This document shows, in pieces, positions 5,704 through 6,196 of a stretch of DNA of 6,196 bases. The notes beneath the pieces were generated by a model. It worked only from the letters and a program-made list of their open reading frames with translations, was not told the DNA's origin and did no database searches. Origin of the DNA: Actinomycetes bacterium (GTDB taxonomy: Bacteria; Actinomycetota; Actinomycetes; Propionibacteriales; Propionibacteriaceae); assembly GCA_021794705.1 (NCBI GenBank), contig JAJYQH010000316.1, positions 1 to 6,196 of the forward strand. Reading direction: 5' to 3'. Numbering within the stretch: the first letter of the stretch is position 1; the number at the start of each line of letters is the position of its first letter. Made by a program: the position numbers and the translations under genes.

Positions 5704-5743
5704 CCTGTGAGTCTGCTGTGACCCCATCAGCACCTGCCTGTGA
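5704..5743 (-). promoter_or_regulatory. TCACAG direct repeats, OmpR-family response-regulator box candidate
   Basis: Read on the minus strand, TCACAGC (5721-5715) and TCACAGG (5710-5704) are direct repeats separated by 4 bp, an 11-bp period. A third TCACAGG (5743-5737) lies 22 bp further upstream, in the same helical phase. TCACAGC-N4-TCACAGC is the known direct-repeat type for mycobacterial PhoP, and MtrA recognises a related GTCACA repeat. The box ends about 88 bp before the HtrA start. A poor -10-like TTAGCT (5694-5689) lies 10 bp downstream without a consensus -35, as expected for an activator-dependent promoter. Confidence 0.5.
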
Positions 5744-5808
5744 TCGCGCCCGGCGACCCCCGATCCGTCCCTGAGAGCCTACCCGGGGCGCCGGCGTCCT
5801 CCCGTCGA

Positions 5809-6196
5809 TCACAACCCCGCGGCCGACATCATGATTCCCCCGTCGACGACCACGGTGGTGCAGGTGATGTAGCTGGCGGCGTCCGAGGCGAGGAAGACGG
5901 CGGCCGCGGCGATCTCCTCCGGCTGCGCGACCCGGCCGAGCGGGATCGACTTGTCGAGGGCGGCGGCCTTCGCGGGGTCGGCCATGGTCTGGGCGTTGAT
6001 CGGCGTGTTGACGGCGCCGGGCGCGATGTTGACCATCCGGACGCCGTGAGCGGCGAGTTCCACCCCTGCCGTGCGGGTGAGCATCCGCGCCCCGCCCTTG
6101 CTCACGCAGTAGGCGGTGTTGCCCGGCATCGGCCAGTCCTCGTGCACCGAGGAGACGTTGAGGATGACGCCGCCGCCGCCCTGGCTGATGAACTGC
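5809..6196 (-). CDS. Short-chain dehydrogenase/reductase, glucose 1-dehydrogenase-like (5' end outside window)
   Basis: This is the C-terminal 128 residues of a classical SDR oxidoreductase whose N-terminal NAD(P)-binding half lies beyond the right edge. The frame stays open to the window end, beginning QFISQGGGGVILNVSSVHED. The catalytic Ser (fragment residue 16, in NVSS), Tyr29 and Lys33 (Y-C-V-S-K) have the standard Ser-13-Tyr-4-Lys spacing. NIAPGAVNTPIN follows the active site, and the family C-terminus is seen in PEEIAAAAVFLASDAASYITCTTVVVDGG. The SSVHE and NTPIN segments resemble Bacillus glucose 1-dehydrogenases, but SDR substrates cannot be assigned from such similarity. A GTG at 6147 is internal, not the start. 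The protein ends in the unusual tail MMSAAGL. The 192-bp gap to the HtrA gene shows no clear terminator. Confidence 0.9.
   Translation of the reverse strand, partial: QFISQGGGGVILNVSSVHEDWPMPGNTAYCVSKGGARMLTRTAGVELAAHGVRMVNIAPGAVNTPINAQTMADPAKAAALDKSIPLGRVAQPEEIAAAAVFLASDAASYITCTTVVVDGGIMMSAAGL

Noticed and set aside
5809..6147. A 112-residue SDR starting at GTG 6147
   Set aside because: The frame continues upstream with conserved SDR sequence (GGVILNVSS) to the window edge, so this GTG is an internal valine.

Overview
The window is typical high-GC, gene-dense actinobacterial chromosome. GC-rich third positions create long mirror ORFs on the opposite strand. The trxB-trxA pair followed by a cell-wall enzyme, a GNAT acetyltransferase and a MocR-like aminotransferase resembles the oriC-proximal trx neighbourhood of Actinobacteria. 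Together with an Rpf/LysM secreted protein this suggests an actinomycete, perhaps a Micrococcales/Intrasporangiaceae-type organism; the lineage is inference. I see no mobile element, CRISPR array, tRNA or rRNA.

Layout from left to right: the N-terminal 184 residues of a PLP-dependent aminotransferase (minus, running off the left edge); a short divergent promoter region; a GNAT acetyltransferase (plus); two tandem hairpins between convergent genes; a secreted resuscitation-promoting-factor-like protein with a LysM domain (minus); a 472-bp non-coding region holding the rpf leader, a good promoter inside a symmetric four-half-site array, and a GC-rich structured stretch; the trxA terminator; trxA and trxB (both minus); a sigma-R/SigH-type promoter for trxB; a terminator; an HtrA/DegP-type membrane-anchored PDZ serine protease (minus); a short upstream region with OmpR-family-like direct repeats; and the C-terminal 128 residues of a short-chain dehydrogenase (minus, running off the right edge).

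Functionally the core is thiol-redox and envelope maintenance. TrxB passes NADPH electrons to TrxA, and the oxidative-stress promoter fits known control of trxBA in Streptomyces and of trxB2 in mycobacteria. HtrA is an extracytoplasmic quality-control protease, and the Rpf protein remodels peptidoglycan. The genes themselves are ordinary. The points worth a second look are regulatory: the symmetric TGAGAA array over the rpf promoter, the exact sigma-R promoter, the TCACAG direct repeats upstream of htrA, a UUCG-capped hairpin ahead of the GNAT start, and a 16-bp tandem duplication across the trxB stop. I did not find a convincing new multi-gene system.
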